In this document: positions 21,274 to 29,966 of the stretch, piece by piece | Layout of the letters: every line of letters begins with the position of its first letter | Numbering within the stretch: position 1 is the stretch's first letter | Assembly: GCF_040703035.1 (NCBI RefSeq) | Contig: NZ_CP159996.1 | Location: 1,150,001 to 1,214,000 of the forward strand | Origin: Terribacillus aidingensis | GTDB taxonomy: Bacteria > Bacillota > Bacilli > Bacillales > Amphibacillaceae | DNA length: 64,000 nt | Direction of reading: 5' to 3' | The notes under the pieces: generated by a model | What the model saw: the letters and a program-made list of their open reading frames with translations, nothing else | Database searches by the model: none | Told to the model about the DNA's origin: nothing | Position numbers and translations under genes: made by a program

Positions 21274-22349
21274 TTACATTACAAGGATTGGAAAAGCATT
21301 ATGGGAAAACCGCTGCATTGAGCCAAGTGGATCTGACGATACCACAGGGGGAATTCCTCGCCATTCTCGGTCCGTCTGGCTGCGGAAAAACTACATTGCT
21401 GCGATTGCTGGCTGGTTTCATGAAGCCTACGGCTGGAGCTATACGATTCGGTAATACAGAAGTAGCTAATTCCAAACATAGCAGCAAGCCGGAAAATCGT
21501 AATATAGGTATGGTTTTCCAATCGTTTGCCCTTTGGCCTCATATGACTGTCGAGGATCATATACGCTTTGCATTGAGAAATCATCGTTTTACTCGAAAAC
21601 GGACGGTCGAAGAACAGGCAGAAAGAGTAACAGAGGTATTGCAGCTTGTCGGAATGGAATCTTTCCGGAAAAGATATCCTGCAGCTCTATCAGGCGGACA
21701 GCAGCAGCGTGTAGCATTAGCTCGGGCAATCGCTCCGAAACCTGATATTCTGCTCATGGATGAACCGCTTAGTGCTCTGGATGCGGAATTGCGTATCAGT
21801 ATGCGAAAGGAAATCAAGCAGATTCACAAGAAGCTGGGTGCCACCATCATCTATGTTACGCATGATCAAGGAGAGGCTTTGGCAATGGCTGATCGAGTGC
21901 TTGTCATGCAGCAAGGCAAGATTGAACAAGCAGATGCTCCAGAAACAATCTATCAGCGTCCGAGAACTCCTTTTGTGGCTACGTTTGTTGGAAAAGCAAA
22001 TTTAGTAAAAGGTACGTGGCATGGTGACCATTTTGTACCTGCCGGCAGTCAAATACGCTGGCGGGATAATGGCGTATCAGAAAAGCTGAAACAAAAGCAG
22101 CTTTATCCTGTCCGACCGGAGGAATGGCAGCTGTTACCGGCAGAAGCGGATGGATTGAAAGGAGAAGTAATCATAAGCCAGTTTCAAGGAACAGAACGGC
22201 ATTATGTGATTCGGGTGGACAGTCAGGATTATCAAGCATCTCAGCCAATTGCTGCTTCAGCATGGCGTGAAGGAGAGCTGGTGTCGTTGCAGGCAAGAGC
22301 AAAAGAGATGCAGTATACAACCGAAGAAGTGCTGATAGAATTAAGATAA
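21270..22349 (+). CDS. ABC transporter ATP-binding protein (FbpC/PhnT/PotA type)
   Basis: 359 residues from the ATG at 21270, which overlaps the permease stop and has AAAGGGGG upstream; an in-frame ATG at 21246 inside the permease lacks a comparable site. Walker A GPSGCGKTT, Q-loop, signature LSGGQQQRV, Walker B DILLMDEPLSALDA and the switch His (VTHDQGEA) are complete. A C-terminal TOBE-type domain (about residues 240-359) matches importers of this group. It powers the two preceding components. Confidence 0.92.
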   Translation: MITLQGLEKHYGKTAALSQVDLTIPQGEFLAILGPSGCGKTTLLRLLAGFMKPTAGAIRFGNTEVANSKHSSKPENRNIGMVFQSFALWPHMTVEDHIRFALRNHRFTRKRTVEEQAERVTEVLQLVGMESFRKRYPAALSGGQQQRVALARAIAPKPDILLMDEPLSALDAELRISMRKEIKQIHKKLGATIIYVTHDQGEALAMADRVLVMQQGKIEQADAPETIYQRPRTPFVATFVGKANLVKGTWHGDHFVPAGSQIRWRDNGVSEKLKQKQLYPVRPEEWQLLPAEADGLKGEVIISQFQGTERHYVIRVDSQDYQASQPIAASAWREGELVSLQARAKEMQYTTEEVLIELR

Positions 22350-22354
22350 TAGTA

Positions 22355-22387
22355 AAACTGGACTCCCGTGAAAGGGAGTCTTTTTTC
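22355..22387 (+). terminator. terminator of the surE-ABC operon
   Basis: GACTCCC (22361) pairs with GGGAGTC (22374), followed by six T residues. Confidence 0.88.
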
Positions 22388-22431
22388 TTGAAGGAAATTG
22401 GATACAAAGACAGAAATAATGGATAGAGGTG

Positions 22432-22809
22432 ATGCGTTTGAAACGGGATATGTCTCTTATCAGAAGTCTCCTGCTGGATATTGAAGCAGAGTTCACAGAG
22501 GGAGGTTTTGCGCTGGAAGTAACAGAAGAGGATGAGTATTCCGAAGAAGAAATGAATTATCACTTGCAGCTGATGAAGGAAGCGAAATTAATTAAAATGG
22601 ATACCGTTCTTGATGAGGAAGAGGAAGAAGAGGAGCTGCTCATCTATGGGTTGACCTGGGATGGACATGAGCTCCTGGACAGTATCAGGGAAGAGGAAGT
22701 ATGGCAGCAGCTACTCGTGAAGCTGAAGAGAGAGAAGGGCAGTATGCCGTTTTCCGTTCTGCGTAAACAGGCGGCGAAAGCAGCGGAAGCATTTTATGCT
22801 TCCGAATAA
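22432..22809 (+). CDS. DUF2513 family protein
   Basis: About 125 residues. It begins LKRDMSLIRSLLLDIE and ends its core with LTWDGHELLDSIREEEVW, both typical of DUF2513, a small winged-helix-like family often found in phages and islands. An acidic run of seven glutamates interrupts the middle. The start may be ATG 22432 or TTG 22438; GAGGTG fits either. No function is established. Confidence 0.75.
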   Translation: MRLKRDMSLIRSLLLDIEAEFTEGGFALEVTEEDEYSEEEMNYHLQLMKEAKLIKMDTVLDEEEEEEELLIYGLTWDGHELLDSIREEEVWQQLLVKLKREKGSMPFSVLRKQAAKAAEAFYASE

Positions 22810-22972
22810 TTTATCAAAAATACGATTACGATCGGCACAGAAGTTAGTAGATGATGATAATGAAATTTTTGAAAAAAAGAAGTTTTAATTACTGGCCAAT
22901 TTGGCAAAACAGAAGTATCAAGATTATGGGAGGGTTAAATATGCTCTGCATCTTTTCCGCCGCGAGGGATAA
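22796..22972 (+). other. possible broken small ORF with one in-frame stop
   Basis: One frame reads 30 residues from the ATG at 22796 (GGAAG upstream), stops at TAA 22886-22888, then stays open for 27 more codons ending at 22972 with protein-like composition (LLANLAKQKYQDYGRVKYAL). It overlaps the 35-aa ORF at 22941 in another frame, and only one of the two is likely genuine. It could be a decayed small gene or chance. Confidence 0.3.
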
Positions 22973-23048
22973 GTTCCGGGAAGACCACCAAAAACAGCAG
23001 CAGGCGGCTAAGCAAGGCGCCAAGACTGATACTGCTGCTAAGAAATAA
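22941..23048 (+). CDS. small protein, 35 aa
   Basis: Starts MLCIFSAARDKFREDHQ and ends in a Gln/Ala/Lys-rich tail. GGGAGGG seven bases before the ATG is a good ribosome binding site. No family recognised. A different frame through the same DNA also looks partly coding, which lowers confidence. Confidence 0.45.
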   Translation: MLCIFSAARDKFREDHQKQQQAAKQGAKTDTAAKK

Positions 23049-23122
23049 GAAAAAGCTGCGCACTTATAAAAAGCGGATGCGAAGTAAAGACTACAGATAA
23101 AAAGCAAAAGAGGTGCAGGCAG

Positions 23123-23224
23123 GTGCGCAGTCGGTCTACATTCATCAAAGGATTCATGTTAGGGATTGTCATTGCCCTGGCAGTATGGTTCGTCGTAACT
23201 TATATAGCTTCTAAATTTGTATGA
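23123..23224 (+). CDS. single-span membrane peptide, 33 aa
   Basis: GTG start with AGAGGTG upstream. A basic N-terminus (RSRSTFIKG) is followed by one hydrophobic helix (LGIVIALAVWFVVTYIA). The basic N-terminus suggests it stays inside. A bidirectional terminator follows at once. It resembles the many uncharacterised Bacillus membrane miniproteins. Confidence 0.5.
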   Translation: MRSRSTFIKGFMLGIVIALAVWFVVTYIASKFV

Positions 23225-23230
23225 TATAAG

Positions 23231-23260
23231 AAAACACAGCTGTTATAGCTGTGTTTTTTT
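23231..23260. terminator. bidirectional terminator
   Basis: AACACAGCT pairs with AGCTGTGTT, with A and T runs on either side, between two convergent small genes; it overlaps the 3' end of the minus-strand one. Confidence 0.8.
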
Positions 23261-23395
23261 CTGCTTGTGGGCGTTGTTTTCATATTCTGTTTCCGGATGA
23301 CCGTATTCGCCATTCATCGCCTGTTCATCCTGATCTAAACCGATCGCTTCTGCTGCTTCATCACGCTGATTCGATTTATCTTGTCTTTGCTGCAT
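23243..23395 (-). CDS. small acidic/polar protein, 50 aa
   Basis: Starts MQQRQDKSNQRDEAAEAIGL; Gln-, Glu- and Asn-rich with no hydrophobic segment. A near-perfect AGGAGGTGG lies seven bases upstream of the ATG. Composition and size resemble small acid-stable spore-associated proteins, but no SASP motif is visible, so only the reading frame is asserted. Confidence 0.65.
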   Translation of the reverse strand: MQQRQDKSNQRDEAAEAIGLDQDEQAMNGEYGHPETEYENNAHKQKKTQL

Positions 23396-23469
23396 CTATC
23401 CCACCTCCTGTCGATAGTGTGGCACTCCTGACAGTAATTATGTAAGGACAGTCTAGCTGCCCCTCTATT

Positions 23470-23742
23470 TTAACGCTGTTGAGTGGAATAGTAATAGTTG
23501 TTATACGGATAAGGTGTTGGATATGGATAAGGAACAGGATAAGGCACTGGGTAAGGAGCGTTATATCCATATTTATAACCATAGCTCGGTCCGCTGATTA
23601 AAGCACTGCCAAGAAGACCTCCTGCCAACCCGCCAATGAATGGGATGAAAGCGAATCCGAACCGCTGATCCTCCTGGTTTATTCTGTAGTCTGTTGTATA
23701 TGTTGATTGTCCATATGGATGCGAATAGTGTGTATAGCTCAT
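23470..23742 (-). CDS. Tyr/Pro-repeat protein, possible spore-coat component
   Basis: About 90 residues: a Tyr-rich N-terminus, a glycine-rich hydrophobic segment (IPFIGGLAGGLLGSALISG), then a repetitive Pro-Tyr-Pro-Val/Thr tail. Tyrosine/proline repeats of this type occur in Bacillus coat proteins and similar surface miniproteins. AGGAGG is too close to the ATG at 23748 and fits the ATG at 23742. Function is inferred from composition only. Confidence 0.65.
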   Translation of the reverse strand: MSYTHYSHPYGQSTYTTDYRINQEDQRFGFAFIPFIGGLAGGLLGSALISGPSYGYKYGYNAPYPVPYPVPYPYPTPYPYNNYYYSTQQR

Positions 23743-23969
23743 AAACATTCCTCCTGTCCCTTTACTTTATGCACAGCAGTCTAGGGAAGGATGGGCAAGT
23801 ATCTTGACGATTGAGAAAAGATTTCCAAGCTAGAAACTCATTGGCAGGACTAGTTTTCAGGCAAGGACATACACTAGTAATGACACGTTCATGTTTGTAA
23901 GCCAAGGTGACTGGGTATTAAGCGTTATGGACTAATTTTGGACATACATAACGAGAAAAGGACTTGATT

Positions 23970-24581
23970 ATGCAGAAACTTCTTACGCTTTTTTTATTGA
24001 CTTTCTTTTTTATCAGTAACCTATGTCTGGTTTTATACCTGCCATTAAAGGATCTGAAACAGAATGTCTATCCTGCAAGAGTTTATGCGGATGAAAGAAC
24101 CCAGCCAATGCTATCGGAGAAGGATACGCATTCTGAAAACGGACCTGCATCCATCGTCTTATCTGAAAGAGATGATCGAACCAAAGACTTGGCGGAAGCG
24201 ACAATCGAACAAAAACAGTATTCAGCTGAAGAAATCGAGCTGCTTCAAAGGTTAGTACAAGCTGAGACGAGCGGAGAGGACTATCCCGGCAAGGTGGCAG
24301 TGGCTACTGTAGTCCTTAATCGTATCGAAAGTGATGAATTCCCTGATTCAATTCATGATGTAATCATGCAGAAGGGGCAGTTTCAGCCTGTAAGCTCGGG
24401 TGTCATATGGCGAAGTGAACCAACAGAAGAAACGGTACAAGCAGTGGCGGATGCATTGGTGCAAAAAGATAACATGCAGGACATAGTCTGGTTCATGAAT
24501 CCGGAAACAGCTACTACAAACTGGATAGCAGAAACACAGGAGCATGTGGAACAGATTGGCAACCATGTTTTCTACCGTTAA
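23970..24581 (+). CDS. SleB/CwlJ-type cell wall hydrolase
   Basis: 203 residues. Hydrophobic signal/anchor at residues 3-22, a polar linker to about 88, then a Hydrolase_2 (SleB/CwlJ) domain beginning LLQRLVQAETSGEDYPGKVA, whose Glu is the expected catalytic residue, with GQFQPVSSG typical of the family. Members are cortex-lytic transglycosylase-like enzymes active in germination or sporulation. It lacks the N-terminal peptidoglycan-binding domain of SleB. ATG 23970 fits AAAAGGA; the earlier TTG does not. Confidence 0.85.
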   Translation: MQKLLTLFLLTFFFISNLCLVLYLPLKDLKQNVYPARVYADERTQPMLSEKDTHSENGPASIVLSERDDRTKDLAEATIEQKQYSAEEIELLQRLVQAETSGEDYPGKVAVATVVLNRIESDEFPDSIHDVIMQKGQFQPVSSGVIWRSEPTEETVQAVADALVQKDNMQDIVWFMNPETATTNWIAETQEHVEQIGNHVFYR

Positions 24582-24763
24582 TATGGAGGTGGTACTGTCG
24601 AACTCAATAATTTTTTTACTTAATGTAATTTAGGCTCATCAGGAATGGCAATAAGCTCTAGCAGATTTGAATTTCAAACCCATCGCGTTGTCAACAAAGT
24701 ATGTTTTATATCTCCTCTGACCGGCAAAACATTAGGGAAGCCTAATAGAAGGAGATGTTAGCA

Positions 24764-25588
24764 TTGGGGAAATTAGATGATCGTATTGCAGTCGTGACCG
24801 GCGGAGCTACCGGTATTGGTCGAGCAACTGCTTCTTTGTTTGCAAAAGAAGGAGCTACAGTACTAGTAGCGGATATAAAGAAAGATGAGATGACAGGTTT
24901 GGTAGAATCCATTCTATCGGCTGGAGGAAAAGCAGAAGCCTACGAAGTAGATGTTTCTGACGAAGATAGTGTGAAGAAATTTGCTGATCAGGTAAAAGAC
25001 GCTTACGGAAAATTGGATGTGCTCTTCAATAATGCCGGTATTGATCAAGAAGGCGGCAAAGTGCATGAATATCCAATTGAATTATTCGACAGCATCCAAA
25101 AGACAGATCTGCGGGGAACCTTCCTTATGAGCAAATTTCTTATACCGCTTATGCTGGAAAATGGGAAAGGCGCTATCGTGAATAATGCTTCGATGAGCGG
25201 GAGTTTTGCCGATCTGGACAGATCTGGCTATAACGCAGCCAAGGGCGGGATTATCAACTTTACAAAAGCAACTGCCATTGATTATGGCAGACAAGGAATA
25301 CGGGCTAACTCTGTGTCGCCAGGCACAATCGAAACACCATTGATTGACGAACTGACAGGTTCAAAAGAAGAGGAACAGGGAAAAGCTTTCCGTGAATCGA
25401 ATAAATGGCTTGCTCCAATGGGCAGACTCGGAGCACCAGAGGAAATTGCCAAGGCTGTTTTGTTCCTTGTATCAGATGACAGCTCCTATATCACTGGTCA
25501 GGACTTGATCGTTGATGGAGGACTAACAGCATACACATGGCCAGGCAAAATGGTAATGGACGACAGCTGGAAAGAAACGACGCAATAA
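24764..25588 (+). CDS. short-chain dehydrogenase/reductase
   Basis: 274 residues, classical SDR: cofactor fold TGGATGIGRA, NNAG motif, catalytic Ser and YNAAKGG (Tyr-x-x-x-Lys), C-terminal GQDLIVDGGLT. It resembles the glucose-1-dehydrogenase/3-oxoacyl-ACP reductase group; the substrate is unknown. AAGGAG overlaps the ATG at 24755 too closely and fits the TTG at 24764. It precedes the uronate locus but is separated by a terminator, so it is probably independent. Confidence 0.85.
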   Translation: MGKLDDRIAVVTGGATGIGRATASLFAKEGATVLVADIKKDEMTGLVESILSAGGKAEAYEVDVSDEDSVKKFADQVKDAYGKLDVLFNNAGIDQEGGKVHEYPIELFDSIQKTDLRGTFLMSKFLIPLMLENGKGAIVNNASMSGSFADLDRSGYNAAKGGIINFTKATAIDYGRQGIRANSVSPGTIETPLIDELTGSKEEEQGKAFRESNKWLAPMGRLGAPEEIAKAVLFLVSDDSSYITGQDLIVDGGLTAYTWPGKMVMDDSWKETTQ

Positions 25589-25647
25589 GAGTGGTGGAGC
25601 AATTAAATACTGTCCCAATTGTGAAGCGGTAAAGAAAAAATATATAC

Positions 25648-25695
25648 AAACAGTCAATCACCGATATTGAATCGGAGATTGGCTGTTTTTTTTGT
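25648..25695 (+). terminator. terminator after the SDR gene
   Basis: A stem of about sixteen bases, ACAGTCAATC-ACCGAT with ATCGG-AGATTGGCTGT, is followed by a run of eight T residues. Confidence 0.88.
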
Positions 25696-25890
25696 ATAAT
25701 AAGTTTTCTTCTTTGATGGAGTTTTGTAGGTTCTGTGGACCTGCCTCTATTTTGTATATATGCTCATATGTTAAAAAATGCAACATATTGTTCTTGATAT
25801 AGTTTAAAAATGCCTCTTTAAGAATCGAAATTTTTGATAAAATGAGTGGTTATTTAAAAGAAAAAATATTTAAAAAATACAGATATTTAA

Positions 25891-25920
25891 TTGATATTTG
25901 AAAGGGCTTTCATTTATACT
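25891..25920 (+). promoter_or_regulatory. promoter of the hexuronate operon with embedded cre-like site
   Basis: TTGATA and TATACT separated by 18 bases. Between them lies the palindrome TGAAAGGGCTTTCA (25899-25912), which fits the cre consensus except for G at the central CG. CcpA bound there would block RNA polymerase directly. Confidence 0.7.
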
Positions 25921-25921
25921 G

Positions 25922-25954
25922 TTACTAAATCAGTTTACAAAACCGATTTAGTAA
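25922..25954 (+). promoter_or_regulatory. double LacI-type operator, inverted repeat
   Basis: TTACTAAATC (25922-25931) and GATTTAGTAA (25945-25954) form perfect 10-bp inverted arms. Each half also begins a LacI-type site (ACTAAATCAGTTTACA on plus, ACTAAATCGGTTTTGT on minus), resembling the palindrome AGTAAATCGGTTTACT found before the transporter gene of the same locus. It sits right after the promoter, as expected for a repressor site. Confidence 0.7.
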
Positions 25955-26202
25955 AGGAAACTCAGGATTGCAGCTACAAAGAGTTTGTTACTCTTATCGC
26001 GGTCTTCGAGGTTCCACCATCCCCTTACCCCAAAATCATATAGCAGCTCAGCATGTAAACGCCTGTCCATTGCTTAGTAAGAGTTTGCTCATCTATTATT
26101 CTCCTCGATACAGCTATCATAGACAGTTTTAAATGCAAGTTAAAAACATGGGAATGCTTCGTGAAAATCGTTCAAATTAAGAGTGAGTGGGAGGCAAGTA
26201 AC

Positions 26203-27240
26203 ATGTCAACAGTAGTGATTGAAGCGGAAAAAATAAAGGAGCTTGCAAGCAGGAAATTGAAAGAAGCTGGCCTGAATGGTATTCATGCTGAAAAAGTGGC
26301 AGAAGTTTTGGTTCATGCTGATCTTCGAAATGTTAATTCTCATGGTGTGCTGCGCACAGAACATTATGTAAACCGTTTGAAAGCGGGAGGGATTAATCCT
26401 GACGCCCAAATCTCATTTAAAGCGACAGGACCTGTAACCGGGATAGTAAATGGTGACGATGGATTTGGCCATGTGATTGGCGATGTGGCCATCGATCATG
26501 CTATAGACATGGCAAGACAGAGTGGAGTAGGCATGGTTACAGCTATTAACAGCAGCCATTGTGGAGCATTAAGCTACTTTGTTCAAAAAGCGGCCGAAGC
26601 TAACCTGATCGGGATTGCCATGACCCATACTGATAAAGTGGTGGTTCCGTTTGGGGGCAGTTCTCCCTTCTTTGGAACAAATCCGATTGCTTATGGTGTT
26701 CCAGCCAAAAACAATAAGCCTTTTATCTTGGATATGGCCACCTCCAATGTAGCTTTGGGGAAAGTCCTCCAGGCTCGTGAGGAAGGAAAAGATATTCCGT
26801 TTGGCTGGGGTGTGGATGACAATGGCGCACCAGTGACAGACCCGAACAAAGTCGTTTCCCTCTCCCCATTTGGAGGTCCAAAAGGGTATGGACTTGCTGT
26901 CATTGTTGATATTTTTTCTGGTTTATTAGCTGGAGCAGCTTTCGGTCCTCATATTTCCAAAATGTATGATGACTTAGATCAAAAACGTAAATTGGGTCAT
27001 TATTTCTGTGTCATCAATCCATCATTCTTTACCGATACCGATACATTTCTCGAACAAATGGACAGGATGATGGATGAGCTTAAACAGGTACCGCCCGCTC
27101 CAGGTATTGAGCGTGTATTTGTTCCGGGGGAAATAGAACAAATTCATGAAGAAAATAATACGGAGAATGGGATTAGAATCGCCTCCAGCGTTTATGAATA
27201 CCTGACAGGGGAGAACAAAAATGAAAGCATTACAAGTTAA
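26203..27240 (+). CDS. yjmC: malate/lactate dehydrogenase-family oxidoreductase (YjmC-like)
   Basis: 345 residues of the Ldh_2 family (NAD(P)-dependent 2-ketoacid reductases such as DlgD and AllD). Family signatures are visible: [12 protein letters not shown] near the N-terminus, [23 protein letters not shown] and [12 protein letters not shown]. The start at 26203 follows GGGAGGC; an in-frame GTG at 26161 has no site. It occupies the yjmC position of the B. subtilis exu operon, first gene after the operator. The physiological substrate is not established. It overlaps the next gene by 20 bp. Confidence 0.85.
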   Translation: MSTVVIEAEKIKELASRKLKEAGLNGIHAEKVAEVLVHADLRNVNSHGVLRTEHYVNRLKAGGINPDAQISFKATGPVTGIVNGDDGFGHVIGDVAIDHAIDMARQSGVGMVTAINSSHCGALSYFVQKAAEANLIGIAMTHTDKVVVPFGGSSPFFGTNPIAYGVPAKNNKPFILDMATSNVALGKVLQAREEGKDIPFGWGVDDNGAPVTDPNKVVSLSPFGGPKGYGLAVIVDIFSGLLAGAAFGPHISKMYDDLDQKRKLGHYFCVINPSFFTDTDTFLEQMDRMMDELKQVPPAPGIERVFVPGEIEQIHEENNTENGIRIASSVYEYLTGENKNESITS

Positions 27241-28240
27241 AGGTCCTCGTGAATTAGCTGTCATTGAAGCTGAGCTGCCTAAAATAAAGAGCACTCAGGA
27301 TGTATTGGTCAAGGTTAAAAGAGTAGGGATTTGCGGGTCTGATATGCATATTTATCATGGAACGAACCCGCTTGCAACCCTTCCGCGTGTGGTTGGGCAT
27401 GAAGTTACGGGTGAAGTTGTGGATATTGGAAACGACGTAAAAAATATCAGAGTAGGAGACCATGTCGTAGTTGAACCAATTCGATATTGCGGAAAGTGTT
27501 ATGCGTGCCGAAAAGGCCGACAAAATGTATGCGCTTTATTGTCTGTGTTCGGCGTTCATGAAGATGGTGGAATGAGAGAATGGCTCGTTCTTCCTGAAAA
27601 GCAGCTGCATGTGGTTGATTCAGAACTTCCTTGGGAAGAAGCTGTAATGGCTGAGCCGTACACGATCGGTGCACAGGCGGTATGGAGAGGAAGTGTCGCC
27701 CAAGGGGACACGGTTTTGATACAAGGAGCAGGACCAATAGGGATTTGTATCTTGAAGCTTGCAAAGTTTCAGGGAGCAGCAGTTCTGATTACGGATTTAA
27801 GTGAATCCCGTCTTGATTTTGCGAGTGAGAATGGTGCCGATGTTACAGTAAACGCTGCAAAAGAAGATGTGAGGCAGCGAGTTTCTGAATGGACAGGTGG
27901 AGAGGGTGCAAATGTAGTGATAGATGCCGTCTGCCTGCCATCCACCTTTGAACTGTCCATAGAAGTGGTATCAGAAGCGGGACATGTGGTTGTTCTTGGC
28001 TTTGACGAGAGATTCTCTTCTATTTCCCAGCTGCCGATTACGAAAAAAGAAATAACTATAACTGGTTCGAGGCTGCAAACTCACCAGTTTCCGAAAGTAG
28101 TGGATTTATTGAATAGCGGGAAGCTCAGGGCGAACGGTTTGATAACACACACTTTCACTCTCGATCAAGTGCGGGAAGCTTTTGAGTTCATTGAAAACAA
28201 TCCTGATCAGGTAAGAAAAGCAGTTATCATATTCGACTAA
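27221..28240 (+). CDS. yjmD: zinc-dependent alcohol dehydrogenase (YjmD-like)
   Basis: 339 residues, medium-chain dehydrogenase of the threonine/L-idonate/galactonate group. The catalytic zinc ligands lie in [12 protein letters not shown] and VVGHEVTGE; the structural zinc loop is [15 protein letters not shown]; the cofactor fold is GAGPIG. In uronate loci such enzymes are thought to oxidise sugar acids such as L-gulonate or galactonate. Its start lies inside the end of the preceding gene, and the KDPG aldolase begins 11 bp after its stop. Confidence 0.88.
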   Translation: MKALQVKGPRELAVIEAELPKIKSTQDVLVKVKRVGICGSDMHIYHGTNPLATLPRVVGHEVTGEVVDIGNDVKNIRVGDHVVVEPIRYCGKCYACRKGRQNVCALLSVFGVHEDGGMREWLVLPEKQLHVVDSELPWEEAVMAEPYTIGAQAVWRGSVAQGDTVLIQGAGPIGICILKLAKFQGAAVLITDLSESRLDFASENGADVTVNAAKEDVRQRVSEWTGGEGANVVIDAVCLPSTFELSIEVVSEAGHVVVLGFDERFSSISQLPITKKEITITGSRLQTHQFPKVVDLLNSGKLRANGLITHTFTLDQVREAFEFIENNPDQVRKAVIIFD

Positions 28241-28251
28241 GGAGAGATAAC

Positions 28252-28893
28252 ATGATCGCTAAACATTCAATCCTAGCCCGTATATCTGAATTGAAAGTGG
28301 TAGCCGTCATTCGCGGCAATACAGCAGAAGAAGCTATTGAACTATCAAAAGCAGCCGCTGATGGAGGGATTGAAGCCATTGAACTGACATACACAACCCC
28401 CAATATCGATCAAGTCTTCAAGGAGTTAGCAGGAACAAAAACGCTTCTTGGAGCCGGTTCTGTACTAGATCCTGAGACAGCGAGGCACGCCATTCTTTCT
28501 GGCGCCCAGTTTATCGTAAGTCCGTCTTTGAACCCTGAGACCGCTACAGTATGCAACAGATATGGAATTCCTTACCTGCCAGGGTGCATGACGATCAAGG
28601 AAATGATTCAGGCGCTGGAAACTGGATGTGATGTAATCAAGCTATTTCCTTCCAGCCAATTCCCGCCTTCGTTTATCCGCTCCATTAACGGCCCACTTCC
28701 AAATGTGAAAGTGATGCCTACAGGCGGTGTAAACCTGGATAACATAACAGAATGGTTGAAGGCAGGGGCAGTTGCAGTTGGCATTAGCAGCGACTTAAAT
28801 AGAGCCTATCAAAATGGCGGGTATAATTCCGTGGTGGAACTATGCAGTGAGTATCACAATAAAGCAAATAAAGCTGCTGGAGGTGTAGCATGA
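28252..28893 (+). CDS. kdgA: 2-keto-3-deoxy-6-phosphogluconate aldolase
   Basis: 213 residues, class I aldolase of the Eda/KdgA family splitting KDPG into pyruvate and glyceraldehyde 3-phosphate, the last step of hexuronate breakdown. The barrel motifs are intact: VIRGNTAEEA, the Glu in IELTYTTP, GAGSVLD, and the Schiff-base Lys in CDVIKLFPSS. AAGGAGAG lies before the ATG, and the stop overlaps uxuA by four bases. In B. subtilis this gene is in the separate kdgRKAT operon; here it is embedded in the exu-like operon, while no 2-keto-3-deoxygluconate kinase is seen nearby. Confidence 0.92.
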   Translation: MIAKHSILARISELKVVAVIRGNTAEEAIELSKAAADGGIEAIELTYTTPNIDQVFKELAGTKTLLGAGSVLDPETARHAILSGAQFIVSPSLNPETATVCNRYGIPYLPGCMTIKEMIQALETGCDVIKLFPSSQFPPSFIRSINGPLPNVKVMPTGGVNLDNITEWLKAGAVAVGISSDLNRAYQNGGYNSVVELCSEYHNKANKAAGGVA

Positions 28894-29966
28894 ACATCAC
28901 ATTTCGTTGGTATGGAAGAGACAATGACACTGTTCAACTCGAACACGTCAAACAAATTCCAGGTGCTAAAGGAATTGTCTGGGCCCTTCACCAAAAACCA
29001 GTAGGGGAAATATGGGGAAAAGATGAGATTAAAGAAGAAGTCGAATACATTCAATCATTTGGTTTTCACACAGAGGTTGTAGAAAGTGTAAATGTCCATG
29101 AATCTATCAAATTAGGCAATGAGGAAAGACAGCACTATATTGAGAACTACAAGCAGACGATCCGTAATCTATCGGAATTCGGGGTTAAGGTAATTTGTTA
29201 TAACTTCATGCCGATATTTGATTGGACGCGAACGAATATGTTCCATCCGTTGGAAGACGGTTCCACTGCCCTGTTTTACGAAAAAGCTAAAGTGGCAGAT
29301 CAAGATCCGCAAGATTTGATCCGTACTGTGATGGAAGCTTCAGACCTTACTCTTCCGGGTTGGGAACCAGAAAAAATGGCAAAGATCACTGAGCTCTTTG
29401 AAGCATATAAAACGGTCGATGAAACCAAGCTATGGGATAATCTAGCATTCTTCCTGAAAGAAATCTTACCTGTTGCGGAAGCTTCCGGCATCAAAATGGC
29501 TATCCATCCGGATGATCCACCATGGTCGATTTTTGGTCTTCCACGGATCATTACAGGGGAACAAAGCTATGAAAAACTGATATCTATATCAGCTTCTCCT
29601 GCCAACGGCTTTACTATATGTACAGGGTCCATGGGAGCAAATCCGAAGAATGATATGGTCCAGGTAGCAAGAAAACATGCATCGCGTGCACCGTTCTCCC
29701 ACATTAGAAATGTGAAAATCTATGATAATGGAGATTTTGTAGAGACTTCCCATTATACGCAGGATGGTTCCATCAATATCAATGGCGTCGTAGCTGAGTT
29801 ACATAGACAAAACTACGATGGATATGTAAGACCAGACCATGGCCGCCATATATGGGGCGAGAAATGCAGACCAGGTTATGGGCTTTATGATCGTGCACTT
29901 GGTATTATGTATTTGCTTGGATTATGGGATGCATATGAAGCAAGGAAGTCAGGTGAAAGCACGTGA
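28890..29966 (+). CDS. uxuA: mannonate dehydratase
   Basis: 358 residues, the Firmicutes UxuA length; metal-dependent dehydration of D-mannonate to 2-keto-3-deoxygluconate. Family landmarks include TFRWYGRDND near the N-terminus, ICYNFMPIFDWTRT, AIHPDDPPW, and RPDHGRHIWGE near the C-terminus. It overlaps its neighbours on both sides by four bases, so this is a tightly coupled block (kdgA-uxuA-uxuB). No defect is seen. Confidence 0.95.
   Translation: MNITFRWYGRDNDTVQLEHVKQIPGAKGIVWALHQKPVGEIWGKDEIKEEVEYIQSFGFHTEVVESVNVHESIKLGNEERQHYIENYKQTIRNLSEFGVKVICYNFMPIFDWTRTNMFHPLEDGSTALFYEKAKVADQDPQDLIRTVMEASDLTLPGWEPEKMAKITELFEAYKTVDETKLWDNLAFFLKEILPVAEASGIKMAIHPDDPPWSIFGLPRIITGEQSYEKLISISASPANGFTICTGSMGANPKNDMVQVARKHASRAPFSHIRNVKIYDNGDFVETSHYTQDGSININGVVAELHRQNYDGYVRPDHGRHIWGEKCRPGYGLYDRALGIMYLLGLWDAYEARKSGEST

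Larger units (their letters stand above)
25696..26202 (+). other. regulatory region and long leader of the hexuronate operon
   Basis: No ORF. It is very AT-rich up to 25890, then holds a SigA promoter with an embedded cre-like site and a 33-bp operator region (listed separately). About 250 bases of untranslated leader follow, with no recognised riboswitch; the purpose of so long a leader is not evident. Confidence 0.6.

Noticed and set aside
25595..25672. Short frame with a CPNC zinc-like motif right after the SDR gene
   Set aside because: Out of frame with the SDR, no start codon or ribosome site, and it runs into the terminator; probably chance.
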